DNA from: CAYSBE01 sp964429245 | GTDB lineage: Bacteria; Bacteroidota; Bacteroidia; UKL13-3 | Length of the DNA: 7,565 nt | Reading direction: 5' to 3' | NCBI GenBank assembly: GCA_964429245.1 | Contig: CAYSBE010000115.1 | Coordinates: 1-7,565 of the forward strand | In this document: positions 1 through 6,986 of the stretch, piece after piece | Numbering within the stretch: position 1 is the first letter of the stretch | Layout: the number at the start of each line of letters is the position of its first letter | Translations under genes and position numbers: made by a program | Notes under the pieces: generated by a model | Told to the model about the DNA's origin: nothing | The model's database searches: none | The model's input: the letters and a program-made list of their open reading frames with translations, nothing else

Positions 1-632
1 CCTTTTGCAGCATTGTTTCCAAGCAATACTTCCATGGCCTCTTGCAAATTGCCAATGGTGGCACTAATGCCCCAAGTTCTAAAACGTGGAGATAGGCTTC
101 TTAACCGAGATAATGCCAACTCAACCAACACACCACGTTTGCCTCCGATAAGTTCATGCCACTCATCAACTATTACACAACCCAAATTTTCAAAAAACGT
201 TGTGCTGCCTTTTTGTGCCAACATCAATTGCAAACTCTCCGGTGTGGTGATTAAAAAATTGGGAGCATTTCTTTTTTGTTGTTGTCGTTCTTTTGATGAG
301 GTATCTCCTGTGCGCGCAGCAACTACAGCACCCGGACATATAAATGAGGCTGCATCTCGAACAGCTTGTTGTAAATCATTAGCTAATGCCCTTATTGGCG
401 TAATCCAAATAGCCATCAATCCATTGACTCCTTTTTGTTTTTGTGACGCTATGTATTCCAATGCAGGTAGAGCCAAAGCATAGGTTTTCCCTGAACCCGT
501 TGGTGCATTTAGCAATCCGCTTTTTCCTTTATCAAAGGCATTCCAACATTGTTGTTGAAATAAAAATGGCTCCCACTTTTTGTGAAGGAACCATTCATTT
601 GAAAGTTTTTGCTTGGTACGAGATGAATTCAC
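1..632 (-). CDS. Ligase-associated Lhr-like DEXH-box DNA helicase, N-terminal part (runs off left edge)
   Basis: Superfamily 2 ATP-dependent helicase expected to unwind DNA with the neighbouring ligase and exonuclease in repair. I translated the minus strand from position 632: 210 complete codons are present before the window ends. Visible in order are a Q-motif-like FQQQCW (residues 25-30), Walker A APTGSGKT (43-50), motif Ia TPIRALA (78-84), RTGDTS (107-112), TTPESL (129-134), the DEXH box VIVDEWHEL (153-161) and motif III SATIGN (190-195). The DEWHEL-xGGKRG run is typical of the ligase-associated Lhr subgroup; the RecA2 and C-terminal domains lie outside. The start is GTG at 632, directly preceded by an in-frame TAA. 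No other in-frame start exists before Walker A, so GTG is effectively forced. It begins 6 nt after the stop of the membrane-protein gene, so it is probably cotranscribed with it. No disruption is seen in the visible part. Confidence 0.93.
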   Translation of the reverse strand, partial: MNSSRTKQKLSNEWFLHKKWEPFLFQQQCWNAFDKGKSGLLNAPTGSGKTYALALPALEYIASQKQKGVNGLMAIWITPIRALANDLQQAVRDAASFICPGAVVAARTGDTSSKERQQQKRNAPNFLITTPESLQLMLAQKGSTTFFENLGCVIVDEWHELIGGKRGVLVELALSRLRSLSPRFRTWGISATIGNLQEAMEVLLGNNAAK

Positions 633-634
633 TT

Positions 635-647
635 AAGGTTAAACCTT
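635..647. repeat. 13-nt palindrome at the membrane-protein/helicase junction
   Basis: AAGGTT-A-AACCTT, 6-nt perfect arms around one base. It covers the stop codon of the membrane-protein gene and ends 2 nt before the helicase GTG. As RNA it could form a small AAGG/CCUU hairpin that covers the only purine-rich stretch ahead of the GTG. It is short, so function is uncertain. Confidence 0.3.
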
Positions 648-1184
648 TGTCGACTCAATTGGTTCTGGTTTCATCCTGAAAATTTTAAACACAACAAGTA
701 ACATGAATAAGCTAAGCAATAATGTGTAAAATCCGAATAAAAACTGCATGTTCTGGGTATTGTCATTTAAATAAAGGATAAGACCAATGATGATAGACAA
801 TATACCACCACTTAACAAAAACATTCTAGTTGACTTATTGCGAAATGCAAGAAACAATTGAATAATCCCGGTCCCAATTGCCCATATGGATATGGCATTC
901 TCAAAAGCTATCTTAGCTTTTTCTGGATTGTAAATCATGTATCCTCCAGCAACCAAAAACAACGCAGATAAAGATGCCAATGCCAACCATAGCTTCATTT
1001 TGTTTCTTAGCACAATAGCTATCAATAGCTGAACGCTGCCAATAATCAACAACATGACTGCAAAATAAAGTACCAGTGTTTCTATGGTCATATTGGGTGC
1101 TGTAACTGCAATAAGTCCAATTACCAATAAGGCCAAAGAAATAATTCCTAATGGCCAAGCTAAAGTTTTAAGTATACTATTCAT
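639..1184 (-). CDS. HdeD/DUF308-type six-helix inner-membrane protein
   Basis: A 181-residue, strongly hydrophobic protein. Six predicted membrane segments can be read at about residues 7-28, 36-58, 65-84, 94-114, 121-139 and 147-167, followed by a short polar tail (RMKPEPIESTKV). Length, paired-helix spacing and the pattern of Gly-rich helices with short loops match the HdeD/DUF308 family, named after an E. coli acid-resistance membrane protein. The biochemical role of most members is unknown, and I infer none here beyond membrane location. The start ATG at 1184 overlaps the end of the upstream XRE gene by 8 nt (ATGAATAG), which implies translational coupling. The helicase start follows 6 nt after the stop. 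A membrane protein is unexpected inside a DNA ligase/helicase cluster. Family assignment is by topology and size, not by a diagnostic active-site motif. Confidence 0.75.
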   Translation of the reverse strand: MNSILKTLAWPLGIISLALLVIGLIAVTAPNMTIETLVLYFAVMLLIIGSVQLLIAIVLRNKMKLWLALASLSALFLVAGGYMIYNPEKAKIAFENAISIWAIGTGIIQLFLAFRNKSTRMFLLSGGILSIIIGLILYLNDNTQNMQFLFGFYTLLLSLFMLLVVFKIFRMKPEPIESTKV

Positions 1185-1452
1185 TTTTTACAAATTTTTT
1201 TTCAACTTTTCTAGCTTGCAAATTATTTCTCCAAGTGTCATAATCGACATGCTCAGAATAAATATCGGTTAAGAATGGGATTGGAACCTCCAATGCTTCT
1301 GCAATTTTTATGATGGTTCCAAAAGTCATATTAGCAGCTTCATTTTCGTATTGAGAGTAGGCGGGTTGGGTGATACCAATTCTAAGACAAATCTCATCTT
1401 GAGTTTTCATCTTATGTTTGCGTATCATTTTGATTCTTTTTGCTAGTAACAT
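1177..1452 (-). CDS. XRE/Cro-type helix-turn-helix transcriptional regulator, small
   Basis: A single-domain DNA-binding protein of 91 residues from ATG at 1452, or 99 residues from an in-frame TTG at 1476. I prefer the ATG because the HTH domain starts within a few residues of it (MLLAKRIKMIRKHKMK) and neither start has a clear ribosome binding site. The five-helix XRE fold reads well: TQDEICLRIGIT is helix 2 and the turn, QPAYSQYENEA covers the recognition helix, and FGTIIKIAEALEVPIPFL closes the domain. A basic tail (ARKVEKKFVKNE) follows. There is no sensor or protease domain, so it resembles small autoregulators or antitoxin-like XRE proteins. It lies 49 nt (25 nt if TTG) after the ligase stop and overlaps the membrane-protein gene by 8 nt. 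Likely targets, by inference only, are its own operon or the palindromes at 1534-1548 and 635-647. Confidence 0.85.
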   Translation of the reverse strand: MLLAKRIKMIRKHKMKTQDEICLRIGITQPAYSQYENEAANMTFGTIIKIAEALEVPIPFLTDIYSEHVDYDTWRNNLQARKVEKKFVKNE

Positions 1453-1501
1453 ATACAAATTTCTTAACGACTTCAATGTTAATTAATTTCGTCTAGATTT
1501 C

Positions 1502-3082
1502 CTACATCAACCCCTTTAGTATGTTAATATGGTCAGCCTCCGAGGCTGGTTTATCCTTTCTCCACCTAAGTATACGGGGAAACCTAACTGCAATTCCCGA
1601 CTTATGTCTTGGTGAATGATTGATTCCTTCAAATCCAATTTCAAAAACAAGTATTGGGTGCACACTTCTTACCGGACCAAATTTTTCAATGGTATTTTTT
1701 CTAATCCATGCATCTACTTCTACAATTTCAGCATCGGTTAAACCAGAATATGCTTTTGCAAAAGGTACCAATTGCCCTGAATCATTCCACACGGAAAAGG
1801 TATAATCTGTGTAGAGATTTGCCCTGCGACCACTGCCACTTTGGGCATATAACAAAACAGCATCAACAGTGTAGGGATCTACTTTCCACTTCCACCAATC
1901 GCCTTTTTTCCTTCCCGAAAGATAAGGCGAATGCACTTGCTTCAACATCAAGCCTTCTGCCATTTTGTTTCTTGCAGCTTGTTGAATATCGTTTAAGTCT
2001 TCCCATTGATTCACTTCAATTATTGTAGATAACTGTACTAAAGGTGTATCTATTTTACGAACAAGCTCCTCAAGCAAGATGCGTCTTTCGCGCAAGGAGT
2101 TGGCCCTAATATCTATTTTATCAAACTCTAACAAGTCATACGCCAAGATTGCTATAGGAATTTGTGCCATAATTTTTGGCGTTACTTTTTTGCGGCTAAT
2201 ACGCTTTTGTAATTCTTGAAATGGCATTGGAATGCCATCTTTACATGCCAACAACTCTCCATCTATAACGATGCCATCGGATAATTTTTCAATTAAAGCC
2301 TCAAATTCAGGAAAGCCGGAGGTAATGAGTTCCTCTCCACGAGACCATATAAATAATTGTCCGTTTCGTTTGATAAGTTGGCAACGTATGCCATCCCATT
2401 TATATTCTGCCTGCCATTCATTGATATTACCTAATTCAGTCAACTGCTTTTCTAATGAATAAGCTAAATAAAAAGGGTAGGGCTTTGAAAAATCATCTGT
2501 TTCATTTCCTATCGTAATCAATTCTTTGTAAGAAATATCATCAGGATGCCAATTGCCCATTAATCGATGCGTAATGGTATTTTCAGCAATACCCGAAGAT
2601 TTGGAAAGTGCTTTTACCAATATTTTTTGTGAAACACCCACTCGAAAATTGCCTGAAGTTAACTTATTGAACACAAATCGTTCCTCTTTAGAAAAGGATT
2701 TCCATGCATGCATGATGCGTATTTGTTTTTCTTCATCGCTTAGTCCATACATGTTTTTAATATATTGAATCCAATATGACAGTGTATTGTCTTCTTCTGA
2801 AACATAGTTAGGCAAAACGGATGCAATGGTTTCTGATAAATCGCCAACAGAATGCCACGACTCTTCAAGTAGCCAAAGCGGTATGCCTGCAGCTTCGGCA
2901 GCCCATGCCCTAAGCTGCGTAGATTTTATGGCACGTTTAGGTTGCCTGTCGGTAAACAATGCAATGGTCCAAAGTTTATCTTCATCACTTGTGGTTTGCA
3001 AATATTTACAGAGCGCATCTATTTTTTCGTTGGTGCGGGTGGTGCGATCAAGTGCCTGAAACAAATCAACAAATGCTTTCAT
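1502..3082 (-). CDS. ATP-dependent DNA ligase (ligase-associated DNA damage response type)
   Basis: Seals nicks in duplex DNA through an AMP-lysine intermediate; the cell would also have the NAD-dependent LigA for replication. The 526 residues hold an N-terminal DNA-binding domain (about 1-200, with the typical LTSGNFRVGVSQK at 141-153), the nucleotidyltransferase domain, and a C-terminal OB domain (about 405-526). All nucleotidyltransferase motifs are intact: motif I KWDGIR with adenylated Lys228, motif III DGEL (274-277), motif IIIa ILAYDLLEFD (312-321), motif IV EGLMLK (376-381), motif V WWKWK (396-400), and motif VI-like RFPRI (500-504). The three-domain layout matches bacterial LigB-type enzymes that travel with an Lhr-like helicase and an MBL exonuclease. 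The ATG at 3082 overlaps the exonuclease stop by 4 nt (ATGA), so the two are probably translationally coupled. Confidence 0.97.
   Translation of the reverse strand: MKAFVDLFQALDRTTRTNEKIDALCKYLQTTSDEDKLWTIALFTDRQPKRAIKSTQLRAWAAEAAGIPLWLLEESWHSVGDLSETIASVLPNYVSEEDNTLSYWIQYIKNMYGLSDEEKQIRIMHAWKSFSKEERFVFNKLTSGNFRVGVSQKILVKALSKSSGIAENTITHRLMGNWHPDDISYKELITIGNETDDFSKPYPFYLAYSLEKQLTELGNINEWQAEYKWDGIRCQLIKRNGQLFIWSRGEELITSGFPEFEALIEKLSDGIVIDGELLACKDGIPMPFQELQKRISRKKVTPKIMAQIPIAILAYDLLEFDKIDIRANSLRERRILLEELVRKIDTPLVQLSTIIEVNQWEDLNDIQQAARNKMAEGLMLKQVHSPYLSGRKKGDWWKWKVDPYTVDAVLLYAQSGSGRRANLYTDYTFSVWNDSGQLVPFAKAYSGLTDAEIVEVDAWIRKNTIEKFGPVRSVHPILVFEIGFEGINHSPRHKSGIAVRFPRILRWRKDKPASEADHINILKGLM
1534..1548. 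repeat. GC-rich 15-nt palindrome inside the 3' end of the ligase gene
   Basis: CAGCCTC-C-GAGGCTG: 7-nt perfect arms around one central base, GC-rich in an AT-rich context. It encodes PASEA near residues 512-516 of the ligase and lies about 85 nt upstream of the XRE gene's ATG. It could be an operator or an RNA hairpin. No T-run follows on the minus strand, so it is not a standard terminator. Confidence 0.4.
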
Positions 3083-3964
3083 GCTGATTCGTCTTTATTT
3101 TCCGGAGACTCACCCACAAATCGGGTTTCAACGGCATGTGCTTCAATCCCTTTTTCATTCAACCAGCGGGCAAATGGCTGTGTATACCCGTGTGTAACCA
3201 GCACTTTTGATGCTCCGGTAGCTGAAATAGCTGTATTCAATCCATTCCAATCAGCATGGTCACTTAATACAAATCCTCTATCAGCCGACATCCTTCTTCT
3301 AAATCCACGCATGGCCATCCAACCACTTGCAATACCAGTGCTGTAAGGTTCAAATCGTATCATCCATGTTGAGTTTTCAGTGCTCGATGGTGCAATAACC
3401 AAGGCTCCGGCATAAGCAGATTTAGGCAAATCAGCTGTAGGCTTTTGATATTTATTTAAAGTTATGCCAGCTTCCTCGTAGGCTTCGTTCATTGATGCAA
3501 CTGAGCCATGCACATATACATTACCAATTGATGGGTCGATATGTTGAAGGATACGTTGCGCTTTTCCTAATGAGTATGCNNNNNNNNNNNNNNNNNNNNN
3601 NNNNNNNNNNNNNNNNNNNNNNNNNNNNNNNNNNNNNNNNNNNNNNNNNNNNNNNNNNNNNNNNNNNNNNNNNNNNNNNCACTTGTGATGAACCCAAAAC
3701 ATGTCCCGCAGGATGTAATGAAAACTTAACTCCATTTATATTAATTGTTTCTCCATAAGCCACACCTTGAAATTGTTGATTTCCTATTCTTCTTCTTAGG
3801 ATGGGTAATGACTGCACATGAGAAAGGTAGTGCTCGCTTCCGCTTCTGGCATGATCACTGTGCCCGTGTGAGATGATGGCGCGATCTACGCCTCTCCATG
3901 GATCGATGTATACGCCTGCTTGGGCAACATACATTCCCTTTTCCGTAAATTCAATTAATGCCAT
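3079..3964 (-). CDS. Ligase-associated DNA damage response exonuclease, MBL fold (interrupted by assembly gap)
   Basis: Predicted metal-dependent nuclease of the metallo-beta-lactamase/beta-CASP type that processes DNA ends before ligation. The N-terminal 95 residues (3964-3680) carry DPWRGVDRAI, the metal-binding HGHSDHAR (33-40) and HPAGHVLGS (84-92). The C-terminal 166 residues (3579-3079) begin with AYSLGKAQRIL and carry SGWMAMRG, SDHADW and VTHGY. Together they cover both ends of one family member. About 70 residues of the middle, including the expected SGDYK metal-ligand region, fall in the 100-N gap; that size is recalled from homologues, not measured. Both flanks end on whole codons but in different frames relative to 100 Ns, so the true gap must be a multiple of three if the gene is intact. 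ATG at 3964 is the first start; a GTGAG lies just upstream. The S46 peptidase gene ends 35 nt upstream. Confidence 0.92.
3580..3679. other. Assembly gap, 100 Ns
   Basis: Exactly 100 consecutive Ns inside the exonuclease gene. The round number is a typical scaffolding placeholder, not a measured length. The coding flanks are whole codons on both sides, so a true missing length divisible by three, of roughly 200-230 nt, would restore one reading frame. Confidence 0.99.
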
Positions 3965-3999
3965 CTCACTTTAAACTTCTCAAACAGGATAAAGTTTGG

Positions 4000-6162
4000 C
4001 TATTTCAAAACTTGCATTTCTTGTAGTAGATAATCTGCTTTAGCTACTTTTTGTGTAACCCAAAGCACATAACGAATATCAACAGCTACAGAACGGCTAT
4101 AGCTTTCGTTCCATGCATAGTCATTAATTGTGGCCGTGTATGCCCTATCAAAATTTACAGCAATTAGGTCGCCATTTTTATCCATTACCGGACTTCCACT
4201 GTTGCCACCTGTTGTATCTAAATTATATAAAATATTTACAGGTAAGTCGCCCAAATCAGGATGAATAAAATCACCATAATCTTTTTGTGCGTACAATTCT
4301 TTAATGGCATCCAACAACTCATATTCAGGACCTTCTTTCTCTATCACTCCTTTCAAGGTAGTAAAGGGTTTATGGTATTCACCATCATTTGGGCTGTAAC
4401 CTTTTACATACCCATATGTAAATCGTAAGGTACCATTGGCATCAGGTATAAACTGCTTGCTTTTCCATTCGCTTTTTGCATCTACATATTTGGCCATTAG
4501 CAAGCTGAGTTCGCTTTCTCGTTTGCGGTCAATGGCATCAAACGCATTTATCTCTTCGTTTAATGCAGAGGCTAACGTAATAAGCGGATCCTTCGTAAGC
4601 ATAAATTTAAGGGAATCTTTGGTAAATAATTCGTTTGCTTTAATTGGGTTGTTAAAAACGGTTTTTGCAAATATGGTTGCAACATACTTTTCAATATCTG
4701 TATCCGTTTTAAAATAGGCACGTAGTTGATCAATTGCAGCAATCCTGTTATCTGATTTATGTTGTAAAGCATCTTTTATCATTTTCACAAGGGCTTTTTG
4801 TTCAAACGGCCTATCGTACAGACCTACATACCTTGCTATTGCTGCTTTTAACCGAGGTGTTTGTTTTTCCATAAACGCCTTTCGTTCGGCATCGGAAGTT
4901 AACTTTCGGTATTCATCTGCATAGTTATCCATAATTGCTGCGCACAATAATGTTGGACTCACATTATAAATATAATCGTACCATAAATTGCGTTGTGCAA
5001 ACCGGATGATGGTATCATACAACTGATTGATTTTCGGAATCACATCCCCATATTTTCCTTTCAGGTAATCATCTGCATTGATAAAATCTTGCAATTGTTT
5101 TTCATCTTCAAACTTTTGTTTTGTAAGACCTGTTCGGCTAAATCCTTGCATCTTGCCTTTGTAGTTTTTGGTCACATTTGCCAGGCTCTTTTCTTTTCCT
5201 GCATATTTAATGGCCAATGCTTCATTCCCAACACTCAGTTCTTGCATGGTATTGATTTGCCAATCATATAGGTCGCTGATGTATTTTAAAAAATATTGCT
5301 CGTGATACTGAAAAAACTTTGCAGGTTGATGACGATACGTGCGACCCGGATAACCGAGTACAAATACAAAATCATTTTCGTTCACTCCTTTTGGATTAAC
5401 CTTGAGATGTTTTGCGGGTTTGTAAGGAACATTGGCTACACTGTATTCAGCCGAACTGCCATCAGGTGCAACATATGCACGTAGAAATGCAAAATCACCC
5501 GAATGACGAGGCCATACCCAATTATCCAACTCTCCGCCATATTCTCCAACCGAACGTGCCGGCACATATACCAATCTAACATCTTTTAGCAATTTGTAAC
5601 GAAACAATACGTAAGTGCGACCAGTAAACATTTCTGAAATTTCGCATTGAAGTCCAGGATTGTTCTTATTCTCATAATCCGTTATGGCTTTGATATTTTT
5701 CGCAATAATTTGGCTTCGCAATTGTGGGTCATTGATTCGATAGGTTTCTTGTAGAATTTTATGCGACACATCTTCATAGCTGGCCGTGATGCGACAAACC
5801 AACCCTTTGGCAAGCACCTCTTCTTTTGGGTTTCGTGCAAGAAATCCATTTTTGATAAAATTATTTTGAGTATCACTGATGGCTTGTACAAAACCAAAAG
5901 CACAATGGTGATTGGTCACTATCAATCCATTTTCTGAAACAAATGAACCTGTGCATCCACCAACACGTACAATGGCATCAATCAAACTGGTTCCGTTCGG
6001 GTTGTATAATTGTTCAGGAGGAATATTCATCCCGATTTTTTTCAAATCGATATTCTTTAAATCCGAAAGCAAAAACATGCCCTCGTCATGCTTTTTATTG
6101 GTGTGCGACACGCTAATAAAGCATAGGATAGAAACGACAGTAAAGGTGATCAATCTTTTCAT
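4000..6162 (-). CDS. S46 family dipeptidyl-peptidase, DPP11-like (Asp/Glu-specific), exported
   Basis: Serine exopeptidase of the chymotrypsin fold that removes dipeptides from the N-terminus of oligopeptides, probably in the periplasm. Numbering is from ATG at 6162 (720 residues). A TTG four codons upstream (6174) is possible but would precede a normal signal peptide (MKRLITFTVVSILCFISVSH). Catalytic elements are TNHHC with His86 next to Cys, HSGDFAF with Asp223, and GGNSGSPV with Ser655. Arg673 lies 18 residues after the serine in NFDRAY. In Porphyromonas gingivalis enzymes this position is Gly in DPP7 and Arg in DPP11, and Arg confers acidic P1 preference, so DPP11-type specificity is inferred. 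Length and the closing VDIRYVLW block are normal for the family. The helical insert domain fills about 280-560. No lipobox and no secretion-sorting C-terminal domain are seen. It lies 41 nt after the aminotransferase gene and 35 nt before the exonuclease gene. Confidence 0.95.
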   Translation of the reverse strand: MKRLITFTVVSILCFISVSHTNKKHDEGMFLLSDLKNIDLKKIGMNIPPEQLYNPNGTSLIDAIVRVGGCTGSFVSENGLIVTNHHCAFGFVQAISDTQNNFIKNGFLARNPKEEVLAKGLVCRITASYEDVSHKILQETYRINDPQLRSQIIAKNIKAITDYENKNNPGLQCEISEMFTGRTYVLFRYKLLKDVRLVYVPARSVGEYGGELDNWVWPRHSGDFAFLRAYVAPDGSSAEYSVANVPYKPAKHLKVNPKGVNENDFVFVLGYPGRTYRHQPAKFFQYHEQYFLKYISDLYDWQINTMQELSVGNEALAIKYAGKEKSLANVTKNYKGKMQGFSRTGLTKQKFEDEKQLQDFINADDYLKGKYGDVIPKINQLYDTIIRFAQRNLWYDYIYNVSPTLLCAAIMDNYADEYRKLTSDAERKAFMEKQTPRLKAAIARYVGLYDRPFEQKALVKMIKDALQHKSDNRIAAIDQLRAYFKTDTDIEKYVATIFAKTVFNNPIKANELFTKDSLKFMLTKDPLITLASALNEEINAFDAIDRKRESELSLLMAKYVDAKSEWKSKQFIPDANGTLRFTYGYVKGYSPNDGEYHKPFTTLKGVIEKEGPEYELLDAIKELYAQKDYGDFIHPDLGDLPVNILYNLDTTGGNSGSPVMDKNGDLIAVNFDRAYTATINDYAWNESYSRSVAVDIRYVLWVTQKVAKADYLLQEMQVLK

Positions 6163-6203
6163 AATATTGAGCAATAAAGTGCAGCCGAAATTAGGAATTT
6201 ATC

Positions 6204-6920
6204 TCAGGCAGGCAATAGCTTTTCCACTTTACGAATTCCGTATATGGCATTGGTTAACCAAATACCCTCTGCTTGCTTGAGCATTTCCGGTGTAACGGGT
6301 TTTTCAATCAACACTTTTGGGGAAGTACGCAATTGTTCGATAAAGACCTGACGCATAATGCCGTGTACACATCCTTCTGATAATGGCGGAGTAATGTATG
6401 AACCATCTAATAAAACAAACAGATTAGAGGACGTTGCTTCGCATACGTTGCCGTTTTCATTGAGTATCAACGCATCATCCCATCCAACTTCGTGGGCAAA
6501 TTTTGCTGCCATCACATATATCAATGCATTTCCTGATTTTAAGTTAGATAAGGCATTGCAGGGTTTGTAATTTTCACGATAAATACCCACTTTGTTAAGT
6601 ATAGTTGGTTTCTCAATGACATCAAATACTTCAACCTCAGTTATACAATCATTTTGTGTAGGCAAATAAAAACCAACCCCATTTCGGTAGAGTGTGAGCC
6701 TTATCCGCGCATGTTGTTTACCTGCTAGGGTTGACATTAGCTTGTCATATAATACCCGGTCATCAGGCAATTGAGTAAATCCCAGTTGTTTCGCACCGCT
6801 AATTAACCTATTCATGTGTAAATCAAAATGTAGCGGAAGCCCATTTTCTACCAATATAGACTCAAATAAAAGGTCGCCATAAATAAATGCCCTTGGTATC
6901 ATCGTGCGACAAAATAACAT
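6204..6920 (-). CDS. Class IV PLP-dependent aminotransferase / aminodeoxychorismate lyase (PabC-like)
   Basis: A fold-type IV PLP enzyme of 238 residues. It probably releases pyruvate from aminodeoxychorismate to give 4-aminobenzoate for folate synthesis, or transaminates an amino acid. Visible are RAFIYGDLLFES (10-21), the HMNRL arginine (Arg38), the PLP-binding lysine in NLKSGNALIYV (Lys128), the cofactor glutamate in NVCEATSSNLFVL (Glu161), GCVHGIMRQ (183-191) and WLTNAIYGIRKV (221-232). HGIMRQ and the LTNA-type ending resemble PabC more than branched-chain aminotransferases, but specificity is not certain. The protein starts almost at the GD-x-x-FE block, lacking about 20 residues usually ahead of it (the NG-containing first strand). 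Starts at 6920 and 6902 (M7) are both ATG; an in-frame stop lies four codons upstream, so no longer form exists. It is the first gene of the minus-strand run and is divergent from the thiolase. Confidence 0.85.
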   Translation of the reverse strand: MLFCRTMIPRAFIYGDLLFESILVENGLPLHFDLHMNRLISGAKQLGFTQLPDDRVLYDKLMSTLAGKQHARIRLTLYRNGVGFYLPTQNDCITEVEVFDVIEKPTILNKVGIYRENYKPCNALSNLKSGNALIYVMAAKFAHEVGWDDALILNENGNVCEATSSNLFVLLDGSYITPPLSEGCVHGIMRQVFIEQLRTSPKVLIEKPVTPEMLKQAEGIWLTNAIYGIRKVEKLLPA

Positions 6921-6937
6921 AAAATCAACTCAGCTTG

Positions 6938-6986
6938 CACGTTTTCAAGAAATCAGATATTATCCACAGTATCTTCACACGTTTTC
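6938..6986. repeat. 9-nt direct repeat CACGTTTTC, two copies 40 nt apart
   Basis: Exact copies at 6938-6946 and 6978-6986 in the divergent intergenic region, start to start 40 nt, close to four helical turns. The second copy is also flanked by a CACA/TGTG inverted repeat (6976-6979 and 6987-6990) and overlaps the putative -33 element of the thiolase promoter. This looks like a regulator site, but the repeat is short and the region is AT-rich. Confidence 0.4.
6960..6968 (+). promoter_or_regulatory. Perfect DnaA-box match TTATCCACA
   Basis: Identical to the strong DnaA box known from E. coli oriC. It lies between the aminotransferase and thiolase genes, upstream of the candidate thiolase promoter. 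I saw no second clear box and no oriC-type cluster or neighbouring replication genes, so an isolated DnaA site or a chance match are the options. Confidence 0.4.

Noticed and set aside
13..483. Plus-strand open frame of about 156 codons
   Set aside because: It is antisense to the helicase, whose motifs (Walker A, DEXH, SAT) are clear on the minus strand; its translation has no recognisable domain.
1477..1520. Sigma70-like promoter (TTGATG with 17-nt spacing to an AT-rich -10) ahead of the XRE gene
   Set aside because: Bacteroidota promoters use TTTG/TAnnTTTG, and that pattern is not present here; the match is easily chance in AT-rich DNA.
3079..3964. Genuine frameshift in the exonuclease gene
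   Set aside because: The frame change occurs only across the 100-N placeholder, whose length is arbitrary; the flanks themselves read cleanly.
3973..3997. Inverted repeat AAACTT/AAGTTT between the peptidase and exonuclease genes as a terminator
   Set aside because: Only 6 AT-rich base pairs with a 13-nt loop and no following T-run; too weak to call.
6163..6174. TTG at 6174 as the start of the S46 peptidase
   Set aside because: ATG four codons later gives a standard signal peptide beginning MKR and the usual family length.
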